Below are positions 33,137 to 40,969 of a stretch of 64,000 nt of DNA, piece by piece. The position numbers were made by a program, and so were the translations under genes. The DNA is from Archangium violaceum. GTDB taxonomy: Bacteria > Myxococcota > Myxococcia > Myxococcales > Myxococcaceae. The notes under the pieces are model-generated. The model saw only the letters and a list, made by a program, of their open reading frames with translations. It was not told where the DNA came from and did not search any database. Location of the stretch: positions 3,684,501 to 3,748,500 of the forward strand of contig NZ_CP069338.1 of the NCBI RefSeq assembly GCF_016859125.1, read 5' to 3'. Within the stretch, counting starts at the first letter, position 1. Each line of letters begins with the position of its first letter.

Positions 33137-34204
33137 CTACTTGATGATGGACATCCAGCCGTGGCGGTCCGGCAGCGTCCCGTTCTGGATTCCGGTGACG
33201 GTGTCGTAGAGGCGCTGGGAGACCTCGCCCACCTTGCCGTCGCCGATGCGCAGCTCGCCGTCCTGGAAGCCCAGCCCGCCCACCGGCGAAATCACCGCCG
33301 CGGTGCCCGTGCCGAACACCTCGCGCAGCTCGCCCTTCTTGTGCGCCTCGCGCAGCTCGCTGATGGCCAGCTTGCGCTCGCTCACCTTCATGCCCCAGTC
33401 GCGCAGCAGCGTGAGCACGCTCTCGCGGGTAATGCCCGGCAGGAAGGTGCCGTCCAGGGGCGGGGTGATGATTTCGTCCCCGATGCGCACGAAGAGGTTC
33501 ATCGTGCCCACCTCCTCGATGTACTGGTGCTCGAGCGCGTCCAGCCACAGCACCTGCGCGTAGCCGCGCTTCTTGGCCTCCACCGAGGCCTTCAGGCCCG
33601 CCGCGTAGTTGGCCGCCGCCTTCGCGCCACCCAGTCCGCCGGGCGCCGCGCGCGTGTGCTCCTGCTCCACCCAGATGCGCACCGTCTCCGCACCGCCCGC
33701 GAAGTAGCTGCCCACCGGGCTGAGGATGACGAAGAAGATGTACTTGTCCGCCGGGCGCACCCCGAGGAACGGCTCCGAGGCGATCACCACCGGCCGCACG
33801 TACAGCGACGTGCCCGGGGCGTTGGGCACCCAGTCCGCCTCCAGCTTCACCAGCGCTTCGATCGCCTCGCGCGCCACCTCGGGCGGCACCGCCGCCATGG
33901 CCAGCCGGTCGGCGCTCGCCGCCAGACGCTTGCAGTGGTCGTCGATGCGGAAGGCGCGCAGCTGCCCGTCCTTGCCGCGGAACACCTTCGAGCCGTCGAA
34001 CACCGCCTGCGCGTAGTGCAGCACCGCCGCGGCCGGGTCCAACCCCAGCGGCGCATGTGGAAGGATCCGCGCCTGATGCCAACCCCGCTCCGGCGAGTAG
34101 TCCATCCGGAACATGTGGTCGGCGAAGTACTTGCCGAAACCGAGTCCCTCGGGGGACGGCTTGGGCTTCAGGGTGGCGGCGCGCTGGACCTCGATGGGCA
34201 ACAT
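33137..34204 (-). CDS. ilvE: Branched-chain amino-acid aminotransferase
   Basis: 355 aa, the long (eukaryote-like, class II) IlvE type. Marks: 'GKYFADHMFRMDYSPERGWH', 'LHYAQAVFDGSKVFRGKDGQ', the PLP region 'AKAAANYAAGLKASVEAKKR' (K in 'GGAKAAANYA'), 'ALEHQYIEEVGTMNLFVRIG', and 'EVFGTGTAAVISPVGGLGFQ'. It interconverts valine, leucine and isoleucine with their 2-oxo acids in the cytosol. In myxobacteria branched-chain acids also supply iso-fatty-acid primers that act in development, so this enzyme may matter there (inference). Divergent from the MocR regulator gene, with a shared 165-bp region that carries repeated GTGACAATC motifs. Confidence 0.95.
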   Translation of the reverse strand: MLPIEVQRAATLKPKPSPEGLGFGKYFADHMFRMDYSPERGWHQARILPHAPLGLDPAAAVLHYAQAVFDGSKVFRGKDGQLRAFRIDDHCKRLAASADRLAMAAVPPEVAREAIEALVKLEADWVPNAPGTSLYVRPVVIASEPFLGVRPADKYIFFVILSPVGSYFAGGAETVRIWVEQEHTRAAPGGLGGAKAAANYAAGLKASVEAKKRGYAQVLWLDALEHQYIEEVGTMNLFVRIGDEIITPPLDGTFLPGITRESVLTLLRDWGMKVSERKLAISELREAHKKGELREVFGTGTAAVISPVGGLGFQDGELRIGDGKVGEVSQRLYDTVTGIQNGTLPDRHGWMSIIK

Positions 34205-34294
34205 GCTTCGGCTCCTCGTGCTGAGGGGACGGGGTGCTTTCCGTCCAGGGCTCGGGCTTTCCCCAGTGGCTCGCGCTTCTCCCCGGAATCTTTC

Positions 34295-34376
34295 GTGACA
34301 ATCCGAGGTAGAATCGAGACAATCAGTTACGTTGGCAGCGGTATTCCGTCAAGTGTATCGATTGTCACCATGACAA
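34295..34376. promoter_or_regulatory. Operator-like GTGACAATC repeats, ilvE / mocR intergenic
   Basis: GTGACAATC at 34295-34303, GAGACAATC at 34316-34324 (same orientation, 21 bp apart = two helical turns), and the inverted copy GATTGTCAC at 34360-34368. The last copy also forms the perfect inverted repeat TTGTCA-cca-TGACAA (34362-34376), which covers the MocR start codon. Direct repeats two turns apart are the known binding mode of MocR-type regulators. Confidence 0.6.
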
Positions 34377-35776
34377 GTTGGATGCCGGAGCTCCGGGGAC
34401 GCAGCGGGCCGCTCTATCGAGCCATCGCGGACGCGCTCGCCGAGGACATTGACGCGGGGCGTCTGGCCCCCGGCACCCGGCTGCCCACGCACCGGGAGTT
34501 GGCGGAGCGGGTGGGCGTCACGGTGGGGACGGTGACGCGCGCGTACGCCGAGGCCGAGAAGCGGGGACTGGTGAGCGGAGAGGTGGGCCGCGGCACCTTC
34601 GTGAGGGACCGCGACGCGCCCGCGCACATGCCCACGCCGGTGGAGTTGGCTCACGACGACTCTCCGGTGGAGCTGGGCATCAATGCTCCGGCGACGCCCG
34701 AGGGGGATCCGGCGAGCCAGGCGCTCCGCCGTTCGCTCGAGGAGCTGGGCCGGACGTCGAAGCTGCCGGAGTTGCTCGCGTACCAGCCCGCGGCGGGCAC
34801 CACGGCGCACCGGGCGGCGGGAGCGGCGTGGGCGTCGCGCTTCGGGCTGCGGGCGCGGCCGGAGCAGGTGGTGGTGTGCGCGGGCGGGCAGCACGCCATG
34901 GAGGTGGCGCTGGCGGCGCTCACGCGGCCCGGGGACACGCTCGCCACCGAGGCGCTCACCTATCCGGGTATCAAGGTGCTGGCGCGACGCTTCCAGCTGC
35001 GGCTGCAGGGCGTGGCCATGGACGCGGAGGGGCTGGTGCCCGAGGCGTTCGAGGCGGCGTGCCGCAATGGCACGGTGCGCATCCTCTATACCCAGCCCAC
35101 GTGCCACAACCCCACGGGGGCGGTGATGCCGGAGGAGCGGCGCCGCAAGGTGGCCGAGGTGGCGCGCCGCCACGGGGTGATGGTGCTGGAGGACGACTCG
35201 TACGGGTTGCTGGCGGAGGCGAGGCCCCCGCCGCTCTCCACGTTCCTGCCCGAGGCGAGCTACTTCATCGCCGGGGTGTCGAAGCTGCTCACGCCGGGGC
35301 TGCGCATCGGGTACCTGGTGGCGCCGGCTCGGGCGAGGGGCGAGCGCCTGGCGGAGGAGGTGGGGCTGGCCTCGCTGATGACGACGCCGCTCATGGCGGA
35401 GGTGCTGGCGCGCTGGGTGGAGGACGGCACGGCGGACGAGCTGGTGGTGCGCCAGCGGCAGGAGGTGGCGGACCGGTTGGACCTGACGCGCGCGATGCTC
35501 GGGCGTGGGGTGCAGCGGGGCGTGCCGGTGCCGCTCTATCACCTGTGGCTCGGGCTGCCGGAGGGGCGGCGGAGCGAGGAGTTCGTGGCCCAGGCGCGGC
35601 GCAACGGGGTGTCGGTGACGTCGGCGGACCTGTTCACCACGGGGCCGGGGCCGGTGCCGGCGGCGGTGCGGGTGTGCATCGGAGCGCCCCGCACGCGCGT
35701 GCAGCTGGAGCGCGGCCTGCGGCGGCTGCGCGAGGTGCTCGACGCGGGGCCCGAGCCCATGGCCGCCATCGTCTGA
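34370..35776 (+). CDS. MocR-type regulator: GntR helix-turn-helix fused to class I aminotransferase
   Basis: 468 aa from ATG 34370. Residues 1-75 form a GntR winged HTH ('LYRAIADALAEDIDAGRLAP', 'GTRLPTHRELAERVGVTVGT', 'VTRAYAEAEKRGLVSGEVGR'). Residues ~95-455 form a fold-type I aminotransferase domain with 'YTQPTCHNPTGAVMPEERRR', 'VLEDDSYGLLAEARPPPL' and the PLP Lys in 'YFIAGVSKLLTPGLRIGYLV'. MocR regulators sense PLP or amino acids and control metabolic genes. The divergent ilvE gene and the intervening repeats suggest control of branched-chain amino-acid transamination and autoregulation; this is inference. Confidence 0.92.
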   Translation: MTSWMPELRGRSGPLYRAIADALAEDIDAGRLAPGTRLPTHRELAERVGVTVGTVTRAYAEAEKRGLVSGEVGRGTFVRDRDAPAHMPTPVELAHDDSPVELGINAPATPEGDPASQALRRSLEELGRTSKLPELLAYQPAAGTTAHRAAGAAWASRFGLRARPEQVVVCAGGQHAMEVALAALTRPGDTLATEALTYPGIKVLARRFQLRLQGVAMDAEGLVPEAFEAACRNGTVRILYTQPTCHNPTGAVMPEERRRKVAEVARRHGVMVLEDDSYGLLAEARPPPLSTFLPEASYFIAGVSKLLTPGLRIGYLVAPARARGERLAEEVGLASLMTTPLMAEVLARWVEDGTADELVVRQRQEVADRLDLTRAMLGRGVQRGVPVPLYHLWLGLPEGRRSEEFVAQARRNGVSVTSADLFTTGPGPVPAAVRVCIGAPRTRVQLERGLRRLREVLDAGPEPMAAIV

Positions 35777-35894
35777 GCCCCTGGAGTGCGTTGCTCCTTC
35801 TTCCACGCGTGCCTACCTGGAATGTCGGACGAGTGGGTAGACTGGAGAAGTCACGGCGGGAGAGCGACCCGCCGTGCATCCAGGAGGCATGGCG

Positions 35895-36470
35895 ATGGGG
35901 AATGGGAAGAAGCCGGCGACCTACGAGGACATCGAGGCCCTGCCGGTCGGGTGGGTGGGGGAGATTCTGGAGGACGAGCTGTGGGCCTCTCCGAGGCCGG
36001 CGGTGGGGCATGCCCATGCCACCTCCGTGTTGAGCGCCAGGCTGGTCAATCTCTTCTCGCTCGGGGAGGGAGGGCCCGGTGGGTGGTGGATCCTCTACGA
36101 GCCGGAGCTGCATCTGGGCCGGGACATCCTCGTGCCGGACCTGGCCGGGTGGCGCCGTGAGCGCATGTCCAGGCCTCCTTCCCCCGGGGAGCCCTTCGTG
36201 ACGTTCGCTCCGGACTGGGTGTGCGAGGTGCTCTCGCCCTCCACGGTCGTCGTCGACCGGAGCCGCAAGCTGCCCATCTACCATCGCGAGGGCGTGGCGC
36301 ACGCGTGGCTCATCGATCCGCTCGCGCGCACCCTGGAGGTCTTCCGGCGCGAGTCTTCCGGCTGGCTGCTCACCGCGACGCACGAGGGAGACGCGCAGGT
36401 GCGCGCCGAGCCCTTCGACGCGGTGTCGCTCGGGCTGGGCGCGCTGTGGCTGGCGCGTGTCGGCGGGTGA
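35895..36470 (+). CDS. Uma2-family (DUF820) restriction-endonuclease-like protein
   Basis: 191 aa from ATG 35895. An ATG at 35889 also lies in frame, but the AGGAGG at 35882-35887 is too close to it and correctly spaced (7 bases) for 35895. The PD-(D/E)XK-like core is visible: 'ATYEDIEALPVGWVGEILED', 'ELHLGRDILVPDLAGWRRER' (Asp), 'PDWVCEVLSPSTVVVDRSRK' (E-x-Lys positions), 'YHREGVAHAWLIDPLARTLE'. These proteins are very common in cyanobacteria and myxobacteria, and their role is unproven, perhaps in mobile-element or DNA maintenance. No partner gene adjacent. Confidence 0.88.
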   Translation: MGNGKKPATYEDIEALPVGWVGEILEDELWASPRPAVGHAHATSVLSARLVNLFSLGEGGPGGWWILYEPELHLGRDILVPDLAGWRRERMSRPPSPGEPFVTFAPDWVCEVLSPSTVVVDRSRKLPIYHREGVAHAWLIDPLARTLEVFRRESSGWLLTATHEGDAQVRAEPFDAVSLGLGALWLARVGG

Positions 36471-36636
36471 CCTTCGCGGTTGGGACGGAAATCTCCCGGG
36501 CGGGATGGTCCTGGAGGCCGGGCGCGGGCGTGTCTCCACTCGGGGGATGCGGCTGAGCGCGGCTGGCAGGCGTGTTGCTTGAGCGGCTTCCCGAAACGTC
36601 TCTGGCCACGTGCCAGTTCCGAGGGAGTCATCGTCG

Positions 36637-37998
36637 ATGCGTCGAGGTGTTGGGGAAGTGTGGCTGCTGGGCTGCGTGTGGATGATGTGTGTGGCCATGG
36701 GTTGTGGGCTCGTGGCGCCAGCGGGGAGTCCGTGCGCGCCCGAGTCGGGCCAGGACTGTCCCGTGGGCGAGGCCTGCGTCGACGGAGTGTGTGTCGAATC
36801 ACCGGAGGCCGGGGAGAAGTGCGTCGCGGGAACGAAGCGCTCCTGCGAGGAGGGCTGCGCGGGCGTGCGGACGTGCGGCGCCGATGGAACGTGGGGCCCT
36901 TGCGAGACGTGCGATACGGGGCAGCGCTGTGTGAGCGGCCAGTGCGTCTGTGACCCGAAGTCCTGTGCGGATGGCTGCTGCCAGGGAAACACCTGCGTGC
37001 CCGGCACGGCGGACGCGGCCTGTGGGAAGGGAGGGGTGGCCTGTGAGAGCTGCCCGGGCGTGTGTGATGCCTCGCGGCGGACGTGCGCGGGCTGTGTCGA
37101 TGACACGCAGTGCGGCGGCGCGACGCCCCGGTGCGACACGCGGACCGGGAGCTGCGTCTGCTCGAGGTCGGAGCAGGCCGAGAGCCGGTGCACCGATGGG
37201 CAGGACAATGATTGCGATGGGCTCGCGGACTGCGCGGATCCGGACTGCAACGCGAAGACCTGCGGCGCCAACGGCAGGGTTTGTGGCAACTCCGGCTGTG
37301 CCTGCCCGGGAGGCCCCACCGAGCTGGCGTGCGGTGATGGGCAGGACAATGATTGCGATGGGCTCGCGGACTGCGCCGACCCGGACTGCAACACGCGCTC
37401 CTGCGGCACCACGGGCAAGGTCTGCGGCGGTAGGACGTGCACCTGCCCGGGCGGCTCCACGGAGCTGGCGTGCGGTGATGGCCAGGACAACGATTGTGAT
37501 GGGCTGGCGGACTGCGCGGATCCGGACTGCAATGCGAGGACGTGCCGCACGGCGGCCGGCGTGTGCGACCAGGAGGAGGTGTGCACCGCGGGGGTCTGCC
37601 CTTCGGACAAGCGCATCGGCAACGACGTCATCTGCCGGCCCTCACGGGGGGCGTGCGATGTCGAGGAGCGATGTGATGGCGCGGGCACCGCATGCCCCAC
37701 TGACCGGAAGGTGGCGGCGGGCACCGTGTGCCATGCCTCGGCGGGAGCCTGCGATCCGGCCGAGACCTGTGACGGCATCAATCCGGTGTGCCCGGCCAAC
37801 AGCTACCATCCCTCGGGCTACGTCTGCCGTGCGGTGAGGGGGGAGTGCGATGTCGCGGAGCAGTGCTCGGGTGCGAGTCCCTCCTGCCCCAACGACGCGG
37901 TCGACAGTGGCCGGTGCAATGATGGGAAGAGCTGCACCTCCGACACGTGTGGGCCCGACGGCATGTGCCGATACATCCCGATCGGCGTCTGCCGCTGA
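36637..37998 (+). CDS. Cysteine-rich lipoprotein with three 47-residue repeats
   Basis: 453 aa from ATG 36637 (GAGGGAG 9 bases upstream). Signal 'VWMMCVAMGCG' ends in a lipobox Cys. The mature protein has dozens of Cys, spaced as in secreted disulfide-bonded proteins. Three near-identical units, each starting at 'DGQDNDCDGLADCADPDCN', recur every 141 bp (from about 37195, 37336 and 37477). Their Asp-rich 'DNDCDGLADCADPDC' core resembles the calcium-binding repeats of the MopE-like surface proteins. The end has a further set of 'CDxxExCxGxxxxCP' units ('CDVEERCDGAGTACP', 'CDPAETCDGINPVCP', 'CDVAEQCSGASPSCP'). Probably an outer-surface protein; function unknown. Confidence 0.8.
   Translation: MRRGVGEVWLLGCVWMMCVAMGCGLVAPAGSPCAPESGQDCPVGEACVDGVCVESPEAGEKCVAGTKRSCEEGCAGVRTCGADGTWGPCETCDTGQRCVSGQCVCDPKSCADGCCQGNTCVPGTADAACGKGGVACESCPGVCDASRRTCAGCVDDTQCGGATPRCDTRTGSCVCSRSEQAESRCTDGQDNDCDGLADCADPDCNAKTCGANGRVCGNSGCACPGGPTELACGDGQDNDCDGLADCADPDCNTRSCGTTGKVCGGRTCTCPGGSTELACGDGQDNDCDGLADCADPDCNARTCRTAAGVCDQEEVCTAGVCPSDKRIGNDVICRPSRGACDVEERCDGAGTACPTDRKVAAGTVCHASAGACDPAETCDGINPVCPANSYHPSGYVCRAVRGECDVAEQCSGASPSCPNDAVDSGRCNDGKSCTSDTCGPDGMCRYIPIGVCR
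37195..37617 (+). repeat. Three 141-bp in-frame tandem repeats
   Basis: Blocks starting 'gatgggcaggacaatgattg' at 37195 and 37336, and a slightly diverged copy at 37477, give exactly 141-bp spacing (47 codons). They encode the Cys/Asp units of the lipoprotein. The first two copies are the closest, so expansion looks recent. Confidence 0.75.
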
Positions 37999-38110
37999 GC
38001 GGGAGCGGCGGCGACGAGTGCTGCTGGGGGCGGGGGCTTCAGCTTCTGCCTCCCGGGCGTGTTGCGGCGAGTGCATGCGGCGGGGCAGCCGGAGCGAGTT
38101 GGGAGCTGAT

Positions 38111-40969
38111 TCACTCCTGCCCTGCGAGGATAAGGCGTAATCCCGGGAGCGCTGCTTGGGTGATGGGATGCTCCGCTCCCAATGCGCCGAGCAGTGAGTC
38201 CATGGCCTGCCGGGCTGTCGTGATGGCTTCAGGCTTCTTCAGTGCGGACTGGAGCCGCGCCAGCAGGTTGAGGATTTGTGCTGTTTCGGGATGATGCATT
38301 CCCCAGGTTTCGCGGGCAATGTCGAGGGCTCTGCGCAGGAGCGGTTCTCCTTCGCCTGGGTGCCCTTGTGCAGCTAGACAAAAGCCGAGCCTCGCCAGTG
38401 TGGGACAGAGTTGGGGATGGCGAGGACCGAGTGTCTGCTCCTTGAGAGCAAGGGTCTGGCGCAGCAGGTTCTCCGCCTCGGCATGGCGACCCTGGCTTGC
38501 GAGCACCCCAGCAAGTGCGCTCAGCGATATGCCATAATCAGGGTGCTGCGGGCCGAGTGTCTGCTCCTTGATGGTGATGGACTGGCGCAGCAGGATTTCC
38601 GCCTCGGAGTTGCGGTCCTGGTGTTGGAGCGACAGCGCCAAGGTATGAAGCGAAGCACCATAGTCAGGGTGCTGCGGACCGAGTGTCTGCTCGATGATTG
38701 CGACCGATTGTCGCAACAGGTGTTCTGCCTCAGCGTAGCGGCCCTGTCTTTCTAGAACCGCAGCGAGTTCGTGGCGCGCAACAGCATGGTCAGGGTGTTG
38801 TGGGCCGAGAGACTTCTCGATGATGGCAAGAGACTGGCGCAGCAGAGCCTCTGCTTCGATGTACTGGCCTTGCCTTTCGAGCACTCCGGCCAGTTCATGA
38901 AGCGAAGCGCCGTGGGAGGGGTGCAGAGGGCCGAGAGATTGCTTTGTGATGTCAATAGACTGACGTAACAGTTCCTCCGCCTCGGCATAACGGCTCTGTC
39001 TTTCAAGCACGATGGCTAGAGCATGGAGGGATGCGCCATAGTGCGGGTGTTGCTTGCCAAGCACTTGCTCGTTGAGAACAAGAGACCTGCGCAGTAGCTC
39101 CTCCGCCTCTGTATATCGACCCTGCTGTTCAATCACTAAAGCTAGCTCGTGAAGTGAAGCGCTATAGTCGGGATGACGAGTACCGAGCGACTGCTCGCCG
39201 ATGGCGAGGGACCTGCGCAGTAGCTCTTCCGCCTCTGCGTAGCGGCCTTCCTTGCCGAGCAGTGTCGCAAGGTTATGAAGAGACGCTCCGTAACGGGGGT
39301 GTTGGGCGCCGAGCATCTGCTCCTCAAGGGTAAGAGACTTGCGTAGTGTCTCTTCCGCCTCTGCGTAGCGGCCCTGCCTTTCGAGCACCATGGCCAGGAT
39401 CTCAAGTGATGTCCTGTAGCCCGCTTCCCGTGTGGCGAGCGACTGTTCCTCGAGCGCAATGGATTGGCGTAGGAACTTCTCTGCCTCGGTGTAATGACCC
39501 TGTTGGTGGAGCACGTATCCCAACTCGTGAAGAATCCACGCGCGAGTCGAATCGGGTATCAGCTTGCTCGTCGTGAGCTGTCCTCTGAGAAGCGATTCCG
39601 CTTCGGCAGGTCGCCCTTGCTCGACAAGCACCCTGACGAGGAGAGCCCAATTCGAGGGATCGGCATCCACCGCATGCCTGGACCAGACATCGGCTACATC
39701 CAGAGCTCCCGCGGAAATGGCTGCGGATACCGACTGCCCCCAGCGCATACCTGTCCGACGTGTATGCCGAAGCAGCGCTTCCACGAACTCTCCTCGTGTC
39801 TCCAATATGCTGAGTTGCCCCTCAAAAGGGAGTGCCTTGGCCCACGCGGACCACCATTCCGCGTCTTCCCTCTCGACCTGCGCTTCCTGGCTCAGCTGTT
39901 TCTCGAGGGTGTCCAGTTCTTCGTCACGCAGCGACCGCATTCGCTCTCGCTCTGCAGCGAATGCGCGCATGGCGGGAGGAGGTGCCCTTCCGCGTATCAG
40001 CTCCTTCTCTGTCACCAGCCCATGCGCGATGGCCAACCGTCCAACGGTCGCTCCCGGATCCGCTTCCTTGAGAATCTCCTCTTCCAAGGTGCGCTCACCC
40101 AGGCCTTGTTCCATGAGCCCACCCAGTAACTGGATGGCTTCAGGTTCCAGGTTCACCAGTGCCGCGAGCCGACCCGGAAACGCTGCTCCGGTTTGCTTCA
40201 ACCGCTCGCGTGCTTCTCCTGGTTCGGTCACCTGTCCATGCACTTCCCACCATCCTGGAGAAGGCACGGCCGGCTCGATCAGGAGGGTCCGCGTCCGCCG
40301 CCCGGCCTCCGCCAGTGCCCAGCGCACCCGTCGCAGCCGGAAATCTCCATCCACCTCCGTCCAGGCGAGCCACTCCTCCCGCTTGCCTGCTTTTGCCTCT
40401 GTGACGAGCTCTTCATAGGGTCTGGCCGCGCTGACTCGCCGAAGCACCCGGCGCGGCCTCGCCGCAGCGAAACTCGCCTCCAGGTCGCCCCCCGTCCAGG
40501 TGATGCCAGGCACTCGGGCCGCCAGGGCCAGGCGGAGGCCAGCCACTGCATAGGGGGCGGGTCCCGCGGGGCACTCCAGCCGGAGCGAAATCCAATCGAG
40601 GAAGTCCACCGCCTGGCGCGACAGCGCCACGGATACCTCGCGCGTGCAGAACAAGACGACGCGCAGTGCATGCGAGGCGAAGAGCGGCCGGTTGAGGTTC
40701 AGCCAGTCCGCATCCTCCGCGCGCGGTACGAGGACGAGCGTCGAGCCGGGTTTGACCTCCGCCAGTTGTTGGGCCTCGGTGTGGACCTCCAGCTCCGGGG
40801 CGAGGGGGTACAGCGCCCGCACCAGTTCCCCCAGCCGCTCGGGGCGGGCGTGATCCACCAGGACCAGCAACCCGGCGCGAGACAGTCCCAGCGAGACCTT
40901 CAGCCTTCGGAGCCAGCCTGGGGTGCCCTGACCAGATGCATCGTTAGGAGTGGATGGGGGTAGTACCAT
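38111..40969 (-). CDS. TPR-repeat protein with unknown N-terminal domain, partner of the P-loop ATPase
   Basis: 952 aa from ATG 40969, which overlaps the end of the ATPase gene by 70 bp. Residues ~30-170 form an alpha/beta domain ('RAGLLVLVDHARPERLGELV', 'GSTLVLVPRAEDADWL', 'RVVLFCTREVSVALSRQAVD') that I cannot place. Residues ~175-450 are mixed helical. Residues ~470-930 hold nine to ten 42-residue kinesin-light-chain-type TPRs, consensus 'SLHxLAxVLERQGRYAEAEELLRQSLxIxEQxLGPQHPDYGA'; a 126-bp DNA period is visible. Codon use in the repeats is less GC-biased than its neighbours. The TPR array should bind a partner or cue, and the ATPase the response, like an NLR split in two genes. Function inferred. 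Confidence 0.85.
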   Translation of the reverse strand: MVLPPSTPNDASGQGTPGWLRRLKVSLGLSRAGLLVLVDHARPERLGELVRALYPLAPELEVHTEAQQLAEVKPGSTLVLVPRAEDADWLNLNRPLFASHALRVVLFCTREVSVALSRQAVDFLDWISLRLECPAGPAPYAVAGLRLALAARVPGITWTGGDLEASFAAARPRRVLRRVSAARPYEELVTEAKAGKREEWLAWTEVDGDFRLRRVRWALAEAGRRTRTLLIEPAVPSPGWWEVHGQVTEPGEARERLKQTGAAFPGRLAALVNLEPEAIQLLGGLMEQGLGERTLEEEILKEADPGATVGRLAIAHGLVTEKELIRGRAPPPAMRAFAAERERMRSLRDEELDTLEKQLSQEAQVEREDAEWWSAWAKALPFEGQLSILETRGEFVEALLRHTRRTGMRWGQSVSAAISAGALDVADVWSRHAVDADPSNWALLVRVLVEQGRPAEAESLLRGQLTTSKLIPDSTRAWILHELGYVLHQQGHYTEAEKFLRQSIALEEQSLATREAGYRTSLEILAMVLERQGRYAEAEETLRKSLTLEEQMLGAQHPRYGASLHNLATLLGKEGRYAEAEELLRRSLAIGEQSLGTRHPDYSASLHELALVIEQQGRYTEAEELLRRSLVLNEQVLGKQHPHYGASLHALAIVLERQSRYAEAEELLRQSIDITKQSLGPLHPSHGASLHELAGVLERQGQYIEAEALLRQSLAIIEKSLGPQHPDHAVARHELAAVLERQGRYAEAEHLLRQSVAIIEQTLGPQHPDYGASLHTLALSLQHQDRNSEAEILLRQSITIKEQTLGPQHPDYGISLSALAGVLASQGRHAEAENLLRQTLALKEQTLGPRHPQLCPTLARLGFCLAAQGHPGEGEPLLRRALDIARETWGMHHPETAQILNLLARLQSALKKPEAITTARQAMDSLLGALGAEHPITQAALPGLRLILAGQE

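Noticed and set aside
37195-37617. Possible CRISPR-like array (regular 141-bp spacing)
   Set aside because: The repeats are contiguous, in frame and encode conserved Cys/Asp units; no spacers or cas genes.
38300-39560. Possible CRISPR-like or satellite array (126-bp period)
   Set aside because: The period equals 42 codons of TPR repeats within one open gene.
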